A DNA stretch of 64,000 nt from Hyphomicrobiales bacterium (GTDB lineage Bacteria; Pseudomonadota; Alphaproteobacteria; Rhizobiales; Xanthobacteraceae). How positions within the stretch are numbered: position 1 is the stretch's first letter; the number at the start of each line of letters is the position of its first letter. The DNA lies in the NCBI GenBank assembly GCA_017305455.1, contig JAFKKO010000111.1, positions 109,875-173,874 of the forward strand, in the 5' to 3' direction. The notes under the pieces were generated by a model, which was not told the origin of the DNA, did no database searches, and worked only from the letters and a program-made list of their open reading frames with translations. The translations under genes were made by a program, and so were the position numbers. This document shows positions 1 to 8,119 of this stretch, in pieces.

Positions 1-976
1 GAAAGGCGTAGCCGGACGTGATGGAGAACGAGTTCGAGTCGAAATTCGATTCGCTCGCCGAAAAGGCCCGACTGTATTGCCAGTAGGTGTAAAACCCCCT
101 TCCGACGATTGCCTGCCCCACGTTCCAGGTAGTTTCCCTTACCTGCGTTCTCGACGTCTCAACGGGACCTTTCTCAAAAGTGCCCGAGGCCCAACCGGCC
201 TTGAAGAATGTGCTCCAGGGAGAGTTCTGCAGATCCGTTTGTGCAGGAAGCGGCAGCGGCCATTCGCCAGTTGCGAACCACACCAGTCTCCCCTGCAGAA
301 GAAGACCGTCATTATCATTACCAAGCTCACCGGTCTGAATCCCGTTTCCGTTCACCAGCGCCTGTTCGTAAAGAACACGACCGTTGAAGGGCGTGAGGAC
401 CAGGTTGATGCCGCGGTCTCTTGCCTTTCGCTGGATGGGGCCAGCTGCACGCGGTTCAGTGACGAAGAGCGAAGTCCGTGCGCTCACAGCCGGACGGTTG
501 AGTGGAACACGAAGCTGCCCCGCGACGACCCGCACTCCTCTTGTGACATCGAGCGTCACAGCCGCATCGTTGAGCTCTACCTGCTCTCCGGGACCCGGGA
601 AGTTAACTTCGATGAAGAAGTGCGTGCCTTCAATCGGGCTTCCTTCGACGCTGATTTGCGCCTCCCGCACGCGAAACTCGTTCGCTGGCTCACCACCTGG
701 ATCCGAACGGCTGATCAGGCCTGCCTGGATTAGTCCCTTCCAGAGCAGCGGGGGCGTGGATGCTGACTGCTCGTCCGCTTGGTTAGAACCCTGCGTACCC
801 TCCTGCGCAATTTCCTCGGCTTCGAATTTCTCTGCCCTTTCGGTCGCACCTTGAGCTACCGTTGTAGCAACAGACGCGTCCTGGGCGACCGCCTCCGACG
901 CAGAGACGAGCGCAACGCCTCCCAGCATTATCGAAACCGCTCTGCTAGGCTTTTTGCCTGGATGCGGCAAAGTCAT
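1..976 (-). CDS. Outer-membrane porin, phosphate-selective O/P-like (3' end outside window)
   Basis: The minus strand is open for 325 codons from an ATG at 976 to the window edge, so the C-terminus is missing. Residues 1-32 look like a Sec signal peptide: KK at 8-9, a hydrophobic stretch from 13, and probable cleavage after SEAVA. The rest has the alternating aromatic and polar pattern of a beta-barrel (for example HFFIEVNFPG and GFYTYWQYSRA), as in OprO/OprP-type porins that sit in the outer membrane. The ATG overlaps the stop of the lipoprotein gene upstream (ATGA at 973-976), so the two are probably translationally coupled. An internal Met at residue 17 is a weaker start. The substrate cannot be told; the cargo context suggests anion or metal-related uptake or efflux (inference). 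Confidence 0.75.
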   Translation of the reverse strand, partial: MTLPHPGKKPSRAVSIMLGGVALVSASEAVAQDASVATTVAQGATERAEKFEAEEIAQEGTQGSNQADEQSASTPPLLWKGLIQAGLISRSDPGGEPANEFRVREAQISVEGSPIEGTHFFIEVNFPGPGEQVELNDAAVTLDVTRGVRVVAGQLRVPLNRPAVSARTSLFVTEPRAAGPIQRKARDRGINLVLTPFNGRVLYEQALVNGNGIQTGELGNDNDGLLLQGRLVWFATGEWPLPLPAQTDLQNSPWSTFFKAGWASGTFEKGPVETSRTQVRETTWNVGQAIVGRGFYTYWQYSRAFSASESNFDSNSFSITSGYAF

Positions 977-1365
977 GAGCTCGCGGTCACCGAGGTGGCT
1001 ACACTCGGACCCTCTTGGCTCGCTCGATACTTGATGATTGCCTGAGTGCCCTTGAGTTGCGGAAGAAATACTGGCTGACCGTCCTTCATCAGCCTCACGT
1101 TTCGGGTCACTTCAATCGCGATCCGCCCCGCCTCGCCGGCCCCTACTGGTTGCACCGTGAGCGTGCCCTCACAGGTTCCGGGTTGGTCAGGCGTCGGCGC
1201 ACAGAGGGTAAGTTTCGCATCGGTCACTGTACCTCGGACTTCCCGCTCTTCACCCACCATGGTGAACCGCTGTCCCGACTCTGATTCGCTGCATCCCATG
1301 AGCGAAATTGCTGCCAGGGCGGCGAACACCGCCGGCAGCACCCTGCTGATCACAGCCTCTCGCAT
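973..1365 (-). CDS. Small outer-membrane-type lipoprotein
   Basis: A 130-residue protein with a lipoprotein signal: hydrophobic residues 10-23 and lipobox LMGC with the lipidated Cys at 25. Ser follows, so there is no inner-membrane retention signal. The mature part is small, with a beta-rich segment around TVTDAKLTLC and paired cysteines (Cys at about 55 and 64). I do not recognise a named family. It has a strong Shine-Dalgarno (GGAGGAGC) before ATG 1365, and its stop overlaps the start of the porin gene. Both sit behind a MerR-type promoter, so they probably form one envelope operon induced by a metal or redox signal. The regulator is not in the window. Confidence 0.7.
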   Translation of the reverse strand: MREAVISRVLPAVFAALAAISLMGCSESESGQRFTMVGEEREVRGTVTDAKLTLCAPTPDQPGTCEGTLTVQPVGAGEAGRIAIEVTRNVRLMKDGQPVFLPQLKGTQAIIKYRASQEGPSVATSVTASS

Positions 1366-1394
1366 GCGTCGTGCTCCTCCTCAAGGAGTGCGCA

Positions 1395-1425
1395 ACTTAA
1401 CCTCTGGACTATAGTACGGGGTCAA
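1395..1425 (-). promoter_or_regulatory. MerR-family-type promoter with 19-bp spacer
   Basis: On the minus strand a -35 box TTGACC (1425-1420) and a -10 box TTAAGT (1400-1395) are 19 bp apart. The spacer carries a dyad centred on ACTATAGT with outer arms ACC and GGT. Overlong spacers with such dyads are the hallmark of promoters untwisted by MerR-family activators. It drives the lipoprotein-porin pair. Confidence 0.7.
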
Positions 1426-1976
1426 GAGCTTCCGATCTGTTCGCGGTTGGCTCGGTGGCCAGCATGGGTACAGTGCTTAGGGCAGGCCACAACCCAGATC
1501 GCGGCCAGTGCCAGATATGCGCCATTGCTGCCATCGATCTACCGGTCGCGCGAAGTTCGCCTCGAACGGCCCAGGATGCGCAGCATTACCATCGAGCAGG
1601 CCACCACAGATTCGATAGCTATCGATGTGTCTCATGAGGGGTAGGCGCATGAGCGGTATATGGCGCAGTTCGCTTGGAGCCGAATGCTCCTCGGAAGCAA
1701 TCTGCTGCCGCTTGGAGCCCCTTAACCCGGCTCGCTCGTAGCCTGTCCGGTGCGCAGATGATGTCGAGAATTTCGTACAACGGGAGCTGCCGCTCTGACC
1801 CCCTAAGCCAACCCCAGGGGTGGCGCCCCAGCGTAGATGAAACTGATAACTACGTCTCCGCTGGAGCGCTATGATTTCTTATCCTGCGCTCACCGGTTAT
1901 CGCCAATAGGCGAAAAATCTGCCTTGGGGCACTACGCCCTGAGCCTTGTGACCATCTCATGGGCGATTGACCGAAC
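1426..1976. other. Intergenic stretch without recognisable gene
   Basis: About 550 bp between the divergent lipoprotein promoter and the XRE regulator. Short open frames exist on both strands, but none has a plausible ribosome site, family resemblance or consistent coding character. It may hold decayed DNA. Confidence 0.5.
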
Positions 1977-1992
1977 TTAGCAATTTTGCGAA
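1977..1992 (+). promoter_or_regulatory. Candidate operator of the XRE regulator
   Basis: The near-palindrome TTAGCAA-TT-TTGCGAA lies 10 bp before the ATG at 2002 and just after a TTGACC (1967-1972) that could be a -35 box. The position suits autoregulation by the HTH protein, but no good -10 box is visible. Confidence 0.35.
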
Positions 1993-2001
1993 GCTCGGCC
2001 A

Positions 2002-2349
2002 ATGAAGCAGTCGCATCATCGCCCTCAACCAAGCGCAGGCCTCAACGACAGCAGCGCCATCGCCGCACAGTGCGCCCACAGGCTTTTCGAACTGCGCAAA
2101 CATACCGGCGAGACACAGAAGCAGTTCGCGAAGCGCGTGCAGATGACCGAGTCGATGATCTCCCGCCTTGAGAGAGGCGATCACGTGCCTAGTCTCGCGA
2201 CCCTGTGTCGGATCGCCAACGCCTTCGGGCGCCGCCTGGAAATCGTCTTCCACGAGCATGAACACATCCATGAGGACGGGACACGACACTCCCATCCTCA
2301 TGGTCATGCGCATCCCGACCACCGTCACGAGCACGATGACGATGGATGA
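2002..2349 (+). CDS. XRE-family regulator with histidine-rich C-terminal tail
   Basis: A 115-residue protein. Residues 31-80 form a Cro/C1-type helix-turn-helix (LRKHTGETQKQFAKRV, then SMISRLERG and PSLATLCRIANAF). Residues 84-111 hold 12 histidines mixed with Asp and Glu (HEHEHIH, HSHPHGHAH), a likely metal-chelating tail. It is followed within 120 bp by a P-type ATPase on the same strand, and a possible earlier ATPase start even overlaps its stop. The obvious inference is a metal-sensing repressor or activator of that pump. Families such as ArsR or MerR usually do this job, so an XRE protein with a His tail is unusual. Confidence 0.8.
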   Translation: MKQSHHRPQPSAGLNDSSAIAAQCAHRLFELRKHTGETQKQFAKRVQMTESMISRLERGDHVPSLATLCRIANAFGRRLEIVFHEHEHIHEDGTRHSHPHGHAHPDHRHEHDDDG

Positions 2350-2467
2350 GAAACCATCCCGGGATGCCGCCGGTCCGGCGGTATCGGCTCTTCGGAAATT
2401 ACAGGCGGGCGCTCCGTCGCACGGAGAGTCCAGCTCGCTCCCGCGCACTGAATCGAAGGCGAACATC

Positions 2468-4360
2468 ATGGCCACCGTAAGTGCCGCCGCAAACCCGCCA
2501 TTGGAGGCTGAAGGCGCCAGTATCCTCGGCTTGATGACGCATGAACGGTGGATCGAGGTCGGACGGATCATCCTGACCGGTGCCGTCTCATTTCTCTACT
2601 GGCAGAATCTCGTTCCGCTCTACGTTCTGTGGGCTGCGGTCGCCATCGGACTGTACCCGCTGATGAAGACCGGGCTGATCGATCTGTTCGCCGAACGCAA
2701 GATCGGCACGGAGATCTTCGTGACGATCGCGACCCTTGTTGCAGTGTTCGGCGGCGAGACGGTTGCCGGCGCGGTGCTGATGGTCATCATCCTGATCGCC
2801 GAGTTCATCGCCGAGCTGAACACTGACCGGGCGCGGGCCTCGATCAAGTCGCTTATCGGATCGGTGCCGCAGACGGCGCTGGTCCGTGAGGATGGCGGAG
2901 AGCGGACCGTGCCGATCGCCGAGGTCAGGACCGGGCAGATCGTCCTGGTGCGCACCGGCGAGAAGATACCAGTTGACGGCGTGGTCACCGGCGGCAGCGC
3001 CGCGGTGAACCAGGCGCCGCTCACCGGCGAAAGCGTACCGCAGGACAAGGCCGAAGGCGCGCAGGTCTTCGCGGGCACAATCGTGGAGTCGGGCGCGATC
3101 GACGTGCTGACGGACAAGGTCGGCGGCGACACGATCTTTTCCCGCATCATCGCGCTAGTCGAGAACGCCGAGTCCGAGCGAGCGCCGGTCCAGAAGCTCG
3201 CGGACAAAATCGCAACCTGGCTGATCCCGATCGTGCTGATCTTCCTGATCGGCGTGTTTCTGGTGACGCGCGACGTCTCAAAGGTCGTTACGCTGCTCAT
3301 TTTCACCTCGCCGGCTGAACTGGGGCTGGCGACGCCGCTGGTGATGATCGCCGCCATCGCGCGCGCCGCGCGCAACGGCATCCTGATCAAGGGCGGCCTC
3401 TATCTGGAACTGCTCGCCAAGGCCGATGTGGTGGTCTTCGACAAGACCGGCACGCTGACAGCGAACAAGCCAGAGGTCGTGCAGGTCCAGTCCTTTGACC
3501 CGGCCTTCACGGAAGTTGACCTTCTGCGGCTGGCGGCAGCTGCAGACCGTCGTTCGGCACACCCCCTTGCGAAGGCGGTGGTCGACGGCGCGGCGCGCCG
3601 GAGCATCGACGTGCCGAACCCGCAGGGCTTCGAACAGTTGCAGGCGCGCGGCGTCAAGGCGACGGTCAATGGCGAGATTGTGCTGGTGGGCAACCCCGCG
3701 CTGCTGCGCGATGCCGGCGTGACGGTGGACCGGACGGTCGAGCAGACCGGTCGCACGCCCGTGCATGTTGCGGTAGACGGCAAGTTCGTCGGCGTGATCT
3801 TCATCGCCGACACGCTGCGGTCGGGCGCGCGCGAAGCGATCGCCGCGCTCAAGGAAAGCGGCGTGAAGCGCGTAATCATGCTGACGGGCGACAATGCGGC
3901 GACCGCGAAGGCTATTGCCGGCGACCTCGGCATCGACGAGGTCAAGGCCGACCTCATGCCGGAAGACAAGGTGGCGGCGATCACGGAACTCCAGAAGCAG
4001 GGGCTGAAGGTGGCCATGGTCGGCGACGGCGTGAACGACGCCCCCGCGCTCGCGCGGGCCGAGGTCGGCATCGCGATGGGCGGCGGCGGCACGCAGGCCG
4101 CTCTCGAAGCGGCCGACATCGCGTTGATGACCGATGATCTCAACAAAATCGTCGCCGTCCGCAACATCGCGCGCCGCTCCTACCGGACGATCCAGGAGAA
4201 CCTGTGGGTCGGCGTCGGCGTCGTGCACCTACTGGGCATCACGGCGGCCTTGCTAGGATGGATCGGCCCCATTCAAGCGGCATTTATCCACCTCGGGCCG
4301 GATGTCATGGTCTTCCTGAACTCCGTCAAGCTGCTGCGGGTGAAGATACCCGGCGCATGA
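2468..4360 (+). CDS. Heavy-metal P1B-type ATPase with atypical SPA membrane motif
   Basis: A 630-residue cation pump of the inner membrane without an N-terminal HMA domain. Visible motifs: TGES (186-189, actuator), the phosphorylation site DKTGT with Asp325, the HP pair (365-366) that marks P1B pumps, and GDGVNDAP (519-526). The ion-binding motif ahead of Asp325, usually CPC or SPC, reads S281-P282-A283, so the cysteine is missing and the specificity is uncertain. ATG 2468 is chosen because GAAGG lies 8 nt before it. An in-frame ATG at 2342 overlapping the regulator's stop would add 42 residues. Its neighbour is the His-tailed regulator. Cobalt, nickel or another divalent cation is possible, but this is not shown by the sequence. 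Confidence 0.88.
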   Translation: MATVSAAANPPLEAEGASILGLMTHERWIEVGRIILTGAVSFLYWQNLVPLYVLWAAVAIGLYPLMKTGLIDLFAERKIGTEIFVTIATLVAVFGGETVAGAVLMVIILIAEFIAELNTDRARASIKSLIGSVPQTALVREDGGERTVPIAEVRTGQIVLVRTGEKIPVDGVVTGGSAAVNQAPLTGESVPQDKAEGAQVFAGTIVESGAIDVLTDKVGGDTIFSRIIALVENAESERAPVQKLADKIATWLIPIVLIFLIGVFLVTRDVSKVVTLLIFTSPAELGLATPLVMIAAIARAARNGILIKGGLYLELLAKADVVVFDKTGTLTANKPEVVQVQSFDPAFTEVDLLRLAAAADRRSAHPLAKAVVDGAARRSIDVPNPQGFEQLQARGVKATVNGEIVLVGNPALLRDAGVTVDRTVEQTGRTPVHVAVDGKFVGVIFIADTLRSGAREAIAALKESGVKRVIMLTGDNAATAKAIAGDLGIDEVKADLMPEDKVAAITELQKQGLKVAMVGDGVNDAPALARAEVGIAMGGGGTQAALEAADIALMTDDLNKIVAVRNIARRSYRTIQENLWVGVGVVHLLGITAALLGWIGPIQAAFIHLGPDVMVFLNSVKLLRVKIPGA

Positions 4361-4504
4361 CGGAGATACTCCAAATCCGCGATCTCACTGGCTCTTCGCG
4401 AGTGGCACTAAACCCAGCGCGACTGCGACAAAAAGGACGGGCAGCGGCAGCAAGCCACGCCAACTGTCTTGCCGTAACCGAGCATTCCAGTATCGGATTG
4501 CCTT

Positions 4505-5266
4505 CTATGCGCCGGTCAGCACGAGAGGGTTGTTGGGCTTTGGGACGCCCGGCGCCGGCGGCGACACACTCGATATCATCCGGCCGTCGCGCAGTTGAAC
4601 GATCCTGTCGAGACGCCCCAGGATTTTGTCGTCGTGAGTGACAACGATGATAGCCGCTTGCTGTTCGACAGCCAGCTTTCGAAGAAGATCCATGACGATT
4701 CCGCCACGCTCTGAATCGAGGGAGGCGGTCGGCTCGTCGGCAAGGATGATCCGCGGCTTGTTGGCGAGGGCCCGGGCGATCGCTACGCGCTGCCCTTCGC
4801 CACCGGAAAGCTGCGCCGGCATCGCATTCCGGCGATGGCCTACCTGTAGATATTCGAGCAGTTCCGTCGCCCTCGCCCGTGCATCCTTACGCCGCCATCC
4901 AGCAAGCGTGAGGACGATCGCGACATTGTCGACCGCTTCGAGAAACGGAAGAAGGTTGTGATACTGGAAAATGAAACCGATCTTATCGAGTCGTAGCCTT
5001 CGAAGATCGCTGGTGAGCCAGCGGTTGTCATAGACGACATCCCCGTCGAGCCTCATCCAACCCTCGTTCGGCTCGACGATGGCCCCAATGACGTGCAACA
5101 GCGTGCTCTTACCGGAACCGCTAGGACCTAAGAGACCGACGACTTCGCCCGCGTTGACATTCAAGGTAATATCCACGAGGGCATCGACCCGCGTCGGACC
5201 TTCGCCGAAGTGTTTGGAGATGCCCTTCATCTCCACGAGGGGTGTTACCGATGAGCTATCTGACAT
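4505..5266 (-). CDS. ABC transporter ATPase, DevA/LolD/MacB-like
   Basis: A 253-residue nucleotide-binding protein with Walker A GPSGSGKST (47-55), signature LSGGEGQR (153-160), Walker B IILADEP (173-179) and switch His211. It belongs to the LolD/MacB/DevA branch. It is the last gene of a devB-devC-devA-like operon. ATG 5266 is preferred because GGTGGG precedes it at good spacing. It lies 4 bp after the permease stop. It should energise the FtsX-like permease, working with the periplasmic adaptor and an outer-membrane channel such as TolC that is not encoded here. The substrate is unknown. Confidence 0.88.
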   Translation of the reverse strand: MSDSSSVTPLVEMKGISKHFGEGPTRVDALVDITLNVNAGEVVGLLGPSGSGKSTLLHVIGAIVEPNEGWMRLDGDVVYDNRWLTSDLRRLRLDKIGFIFQYHNLLPFLEAVDNVAIVLTLAGWRRKDARARATELLEYLQVGHRRNAMPAQLSGGEGQRVAIARALANKPRIILADEPTASLDSERGGIVMDLLRKLAVEQQAAIIVVTHDDKILGRLDRIVQLRDGRMISSVSPPAPGVPKPNNPLVLTGA

Positions 5267-5270
5267 GAAA

Positions 5271-6404
5271 CTACCCACCAAGCGCCCGCGCGGGATCGAC
5301 TCTGACGGCCGCGCGGACGCCCAAGGTGCTAGCCAGCAAGCAAACGACGATCACGATCGCAAATAACGCGCCGATATCTTGCACCATCAGAACGATTCTC
5401 TTGGGGAACAAATCGCGACCCAAAAAGACAAGGGTCGTGCCGCCGAGAAATCCTGTAACTCCCAGAAGAAGCGCCTGTTGAACGATCAGGCCGATGATCG
5501 TTCGGTCGGGCGCCCCAACCAGTTTCAGGGTCGCGATCTCGCGTAGCTTGTCCATCGTCAGCGTGTAGATGATCAGGGCAATGATCACGGCGGATACGAG
5601 GGTGAGAACACTCATGAACAACCCCAGCTGGCGACTGGCGCGCTCGATGACCGCCGTCGTCAGGATGGTTTCTTGGTCGGCCGCAGTCAGCGCGGAAAGG
5701 TGCTTCCAGCGACGAATGTCATCGGCAATCACGTCGACCGGTATCTGAGGCGAGACGCGGGCGATCACCGCGTTGACGAGATCCGTATTGGTGCGCTCTA
5801 CGCCACGCGCCACCTCCCGGCGAGTTGCGGGCGGGGCCAACTGGAACTGAAGAAATTGAGCGTCGCGCAATGTCACATAGACGACCGAGTCGCCGGAAGC
5901 CGTGACGTTGCCGCTGGTCAACCCGACGACAGTGAACTCACGCCGGCCAAGTAGCAGCTTGGCGCCGAGAGACAGGCCGGTTTGACGATCGGCAATCAGT
6001 TCGTAGTGGCTACGTATGATATCTCTTCCCGCGATGAGCGTTTTCGGACCGCCCGGCCGGCCGGGTTCGTAGCCGATAACCTGGAGTCGAAGCTGCTTGC
6101 CTGCGCGCCCGATCTGGACTGTCTGAAGGGTGATCGAGCCGGCCGCCTCGACACCGTAGATGCGCCTCACGATTTCGCGGGTGTCGCCAGGTATCCGGGA
6201 CGCTTCGGCAAAGGGGCCCTTGCTGCCGGACTCGACGACCCACAGGTCGGCTCCGATCGCCTGCGACAAGGCGAGCGCGTCGGCGGTCTGCCCGCGGAAT
6301 ATCCCTGCCATCACGATCACGACGCCGAGCAGCAGACTGAGTCCAATACACGTGAGGATGAACCGCCCCAGCTTGTAGTAGATATCCGGAAGGGCGAGGT
6401 TCAT
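5271..6404 (-). CDS. ABC transporter permease, DevC-like (FtsX domain)
   Basis: A 377-residue inner-membrane protein. One N-terminal membrane helix (about 15-36) is followed by a large periplasmic domain, then three C-terminal helices (about 255-280, 305-325, 345-365) with the FtsX-type run DKLREIATLKLVGAPD. This is the DevC/MacB layout, a mechanotransmission exporter rather than a channel-type ABC transporter. It overlaps the adaptor gene upstream by 4 bp (start 6404, adaptor stop 6401), so translation is coupled. It probably exports a small compound or stress-related molecule across the envelope; the cargo context suggests metal or oxidative stress (inference). Confidence 0.87.
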   Translation of the reverse strand: MNLALPDIYYKLGRFILTCIGLSLLLGVVIVMAGIFRGQTADALALSQAIGADLWVVESGSKGPFAEASRIPGDTREIVRRIYGVEAAGSITLQTVQIGRAGKQLRLQVIGYEPGRPGGPKTLIAGRDIIRSHYELIADRQTGLSLGAKLLLGRREFTVVGLTSGNVTASGDSVVYVTLRDAQFLQFQLAPPATRREVARGVERTNTDLVNAVIARVSPQIPVDVIADDIRRWKHLSALTAADQETILTTAVIERASRQLGLFMSVLTLVSAVIIALIIYTLTMDKLREIATLKLVGAPDRTIIGLIVQQALLLGVTGFLGGTTLVFLGRDLFPKRIVLMVQDIGALFAIVIVVCLLASTLGVRAAVRVDPARALGG

Positions 6405-7561
6405 TTGTTGCCCTCATTAACCACGTTGGCGGCACGACCCTCGCGTAGCCCGGTTTGTGGTGCGGTCACGACCATCGCGTCCTTTGGCATGCCGCCGACA
6501 ATTTCCCAACGCCCATCGACGGTGCGCTGTCCGAGCATCACGGCACGTCTTGCAAGCTGCCCGCCCTCCACCGTCCAGACGACGCCGTGGTTCCCTTGCA
6601 GTCCGCTGATTGCGGCCTGGGGAACCAGCAAGGCTTGGTCGAGCTGCGCAACGGAAATCAGGACCTCCGCCTGCTCGCCAAGATGAAGGTCGTTGCTGCA
6701 ATCATCGCACGTTATCTCCACGCGCCATTCTTCGTTCACCCGGTCGCTTTCGATCTGGATGCGGGCAACACGGCCGTGAAATTGCTGACCGGGCAAGGAT
6801 CGAAGCGTGATCTTCGCCTTCTGCGCGATGCGTATTCTGCCGGCTCGCGCCTCGTCGACATAGGCAAGCACCCAAGTGGTTGCCGGGTCGACGAGTGTGA
6901 AAATAGCCTCGCCCGGATTGACCATCGCGCCCAGCTCGCGGCTGCGGTTAATCACCACGGCATCGAATGGGGCGTTTAAGACGTACTTGGCGAGACGTGC
7001 CTCCTCCGCCAACAGAAGGGCTCGGGACTGCTTAAGATTCGCACGGGCAACGTCCGCGGCGCTTCGCGCTTGGGTGAGAGCGGCGACGGCTATCTCGTAT
7101 GCTGCCTGGGCTTCCTCGGCGGCTTCCCGTGAAGTCGCCGCTCGCTCGAGTAGTGCTTGGCGTCGTTCATTGACTTGCATCTTTTGCCGAAGGGTGGCTT
7201 GGGCGCTCTCGATCGACGCCTCGGCCTGATGGACGGCGGCTTCCTGTTGGGAGACCGACGCGCGAGCTTGCTCGACCTTGGCCTCCTGTTCACGGCTGTT
7301 TAGCCGTGCGAGCACCGCGCCCGTCGCAACGCGCTGTCCTAGATCTGCATTGAGTTGCAGGATGGTCCCTGCCGCTTCAAAGCCGACCTTCGAGACGACC
7401 TTGGCTTCGGTCGTGCCAAGACCGAAGACTTCGATCGGAATATCGCCGCTAGGATTTGCGACGGTTACGTCGATCGGTCGAAGCCATAAAAAGGTTGCCG
7501 CGGCGATGGCGACCCCGATAGCGCCCAAGAACCCACCAACTATCAGAGGTTTACGCGTCAT
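6401..7561 (-). CDS. HlyD/DevB-like membrane-fusion adaptor
   Basis: A 386-residue periplasmic adaptor. There is one N-terminal membrane anchor (10-27), a lipoyl half-motif around residues 60-75, a long Ala/Glu/Arg-rich coiled coil (about 78-200), then beta-barrel and membrane-proximal domains (VNPGEAIFTLVDPA onward). This is the HlyD/DevB fold that joins an inner-membrane exporter to an outer-membrane channel. It is first of the devB-devC-devA-like set. The ATG at 7561 overlaps the stop of a short reading frame derived from an IS3 transposase start. Confidence 0.87.
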   Translation of the reverse strand: MTRKPLIVGGFLGAIGVAIAAATFLWLRPIDVTVANPSGDIPIEVFGLGTTEAKVVSKVGFEAAGTILQLNADLGQRVATGAVLARLNSREQEAKVEQARASVSQQEAAVHQAEASIESAQATLRQKMQVNERRQALLERAATSREAAEEAQAAYEIAVAALTQARSAADVARANLKQSRALLLAEEARLAKYVLNAPFDAVVINRSRELGAMVNPGEAIFTLVDPATTWVLAYVDEARAGRIRIAQKAKITLRSLPGQQFHGRVARIQIESDRVNEEWRVEITCDDCSNDLHLGEQAEVLISVAQLDQALLVPQAAISGLQGNHGVVWTVEGGQLARRAVMLGQRTVDGRWEIVGGMPKDAMVVTAPQTGLREGRAANVVNEGNK

Positions 7562-7719
7562 AGGTAGCCTCGCTCCTTGCCGACGCGCTCCCGCTGCTCT
7601 GCGCTGAGACTCCGACAGTTCTCGTCACAGACCTTCTGGCCGAACGATCTTTGCATTGAGGCTCGTCCCCGCGGCGAATGCCCGATGATTTGCTCTTCGG
7701 TGAACCGGCTCGGCTTCAT
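7558..7719 (-). pseudogene. IS3-family transposase OrfA N-terminal remnant fused to unknown tail
   Basis: A 53-codon frame begins MKPSRFTEEQIIG, the characteristic start of OrfA in IS3-family (IS407-like) elements, then leaves the family completely and continues with an unrelated 40-residue tail containing KVCDENC. It ends in a TGA overlapping the ATG of the adaptor gene (ATGA at 7558-7561). Only about 40 bp of IS sequence is recognisable, so it is a scar. Whether the short peptide is translated and couples to the exporter is open. Confidence 0.6.
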
Positions 7720-7781
7720 GTCCATCCGCTTGGGGGGATTTCACCTCCACCCGCTCCTGGAGGAGATTGCGGGGCCTCACA

Positions 7782-8009
7782 TCACCGCTCATTTGCCTTC
7801 GCGAGGCTGGGCCATTCCGAGAACGCGAGGTAATAAATAGCGATGACGTTTACGAGCGGGACTATCATCAAGAGACTGAGCCATTTCGAGTGGCCAGCCT
7901 TCGAGAAAATAACCCAGAACGGTACAATTATGAGAACGCCGAAAATGAGCATCATAATCGGCATGAACGAAAAGAAGCTCATGGGCATTCCTTGATCTGC
8001 ACCTGGCAT
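7782..8009 (-). CDS. Small two-helix membrane protein
   Basis: A 75-residue protein starting MPGADQGMPM. Two hydrophobic helices (about 12-35 and 44-66) are separated by KAGHSKW. A Shine-Dalgarno AAGGAG lies 6 nt before ATG 8009. The layout (SKAGHSKW then LLMIVPLVNVIAIYYLAF) is common in short phospholipase_D-nuclease-N-like or DUF805-like membrane proteins, but I cannot name the family firmly. It stands alone between the thiolase and the exporter operon, directly behind a perfect FNR/FixK box, so it is probably expressed at low oxygen. Confidence 0.7.
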   Translation of the reverse strand: MPGADQGMPMSFFSFMPIMMLIFGVLIIVPFWVIFSKAGHSKWLSLLMIVPLVNVIAIYYLAFSEWPSLAKANER

Positions 8010-8058
8010 GGGTTTCTCCTTTATGGAACAATAAAGATCACATTCTCGCTCGAACGCG

Positions 8059-8072
8059 TTGATCAAGATCAA
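8059..8072 (-). promoter_or_regulatory. FNR/FixK-type box
   Basis: TTGAT-CAAG-ATCAA is a perfect match to the FNR/FixK/Anr consensus TTGAT-N4-ATCAA. Its centre is about 41 bp upstream of a position near 8024, and TTTATT (8035-8030, minus strand) lies where the -10 box of a class II site should be. It would activate the small membrane protein gene and perhaps the exporter genes beyond it under microaerobic conditions. Confidence 0.75.
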
Positions 8073-8119
8073 GACTCGACGAGTGTACAACTGCGCGAAT
8101 TTTGGTAGAATTCACCGCC

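Noticed and set aside
77-854. Plus-strand open frames over the porin gene
   Set aside because: They mirror a continuous minus-strand coding frame with a signal peptide and beta-barrel pattern; plus-strand products show no family resemblance.
2168-2467. Upstream extension of the P-type ATPase frame
   Set aside because: It overlaps the XRE gene in another frame and has poor ribosome sites; GAAGG before ATG 2468 is better. Only the ATG at 2342 is kept as an alternative.
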